NCBI GenBank assembly: GCA_024403005.1 | Contig: JAKSSQ010000123.1 | Coordinates: 1 to 5,493, forward strand | Direction: 5' to 3' | DNA from: Clostridia bacterium | Lineage (GTDB): Bacteria; Bacillota; Clostridia; Peptostreptococcales; Anaerovoracaceae | Length of the DNA: 5,493 nucleotides | Shown here: positions 5,172-5,493 of the stretch, piece after piece | How positions within the stretch are numbered: the first letter of the stretch is position 1 | How the letters are laid out: the number at the start of each line of letters is the position of its first letter | Notes under the pieces: model-generated | What the model was told of the DNA's origin: nothing | The model's input: the letters and a program-made list of their open reading frames with translations, nothing else | The model's database searches: none | Made by a program: the position numbers and the translations under genes

Positions 5172-5493
5172 TCAGCCTGCGATTGTGGTCACCTTGAAAC
5201 CCTCGCCGTGGACTTCCTTGGAATCCAGGATAATCGTAAAGGCTTCGGGATCCTCGAGCTTTACAGCCTGGCTCAGGCTGCAGATGTCTCTTCTGGTGCC
5301 GGCAACCATAACCACGTCTTTTTTCGTGCCGTTGTAGCCGCCTCTTGCGTCCAGAATGGTAGCTCCCCTTTCGCAGATTACGTCGATCAGATTGCAGATC
5401 CGCATGCCGTCGTTGGTTACGATCATGGCGACGTTGCCCTTGTTAAGGCCAAGCATAATGCGGTCCAGAACCACAGAAAATACGAATTCGATA
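5172..5493 (-). CDS. YitT-family membrane protein, C-terminal DUF2179 domain (5' end outside window)
   Basis: The frame is open to the right edge, giving the last 106 residues. A GTG at 5472-5474 could be read as a start. However, in-frame codons continue upstream of it (IEFVFS) and the domain is normally fused behind membrane helices, so this is almost certainly a partial gene. The visible part matches DUF2179: a KGNVAMIVTND strand, ICERGATILDARGGYNGTKK as the conserved Arg-Gly-Ala-Thr and Gly-Tyr stretch, DVVMVAGTRRDICSL, and the ending DPEAFTIILDSKEVHGEGF. YitT proteins usually have several membrane helices and then this cytosolic ligand-binding-like domain. Their transported or sensed substrate is unknown. 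The stop (5172-5174) is followed after 7 bases by the 60-bp palindrome. Confidence 0.85.
   Translation of the reverse strand, partial: IEFVFSVVLDRIMLGLNKGNVAMIVTNDGMRICNLIDVICERGATILDARGGYNGTKKDVVMVAGTRRDICSLSQAVKLEDPEAFTIILDSKEVHGEGFKVTTIAG

Noticed and set aside
5172..5474. Reading the right-edge gene as a complete 100-residue protein starting at GTG
   Set aside because: The frame is open upstream to the window edge, and DUF2179 normally follows membrane helices in YitT proteins. Treated as a partial gene.

Overview
The window looks like chromosomal DNA of a strictly anaerobic, low- to mid-GC Bacillota (probably Clostridia). The pointers are strong AGGAGG-type ribosome binding sites, an indolepyruvate:ferredoxin oxidoreductase, a YitT/DUF2179 membrane protein, and an MFS protein with a typical clostridial N-terminus. 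I cannot name the genus from sequence alone. Every gene I can support lies on the minus strand, so transcription runs from right to left.

Layout, in order of transcription. At the right edge (5172-5493) is the C-terminal DUF2179 part of a YitT-family membrane protein, whose 5' end lies outside the window. It is followed by a 282-bp intergenic region (4890-5171) packed with inverted repeats. These include a perfect 60-bp palindrome that begins a few bases after the yitT stop, two diverged repeat units sharing the same G-rich tail, two further small hairpins, and an isolated 17-bp palindrome near the putative promoter. Next come five tightly spaced genes: iorA (4889-3153), iorB (3150-2584), a phenylacetate-CoA ligase paaK (2526-1225), a tandem ACT-domain protein (1209-808) and a NimA-like pyridoxamine-5'-phosphate-oxidase-fold flavoprotein (785-297). 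A convincing rho-independent terminator (245-275) closes this set. Beyond it, an MFS transporter gene starts at 152 behind its own probable promoter and runs off the left edge.

How the genes work together. IorAB interconverts aryl pyruvates (indolepyruvate, phenylpyruvate, hydroxyphenylpyruvate) and arylacetyl-CoA with ferredoxin as electron carrier. PaaK interconverts arylacetyl-CoA and free arylacetate. The ACT protein is a natural candidate for sensing aromatic amino acids. The set therefore reads as an aromatic-amino-acid module that either oxidises Phe/Tyr/Trp-derived keto acids to arylacetates or salvages arylacetates into aromatic amino acids. The sequence does not fix the direction. 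The enzymes are known families. The least explained parts are the flavoprotein's role in this operon and the palindrome array upstream of iorA.
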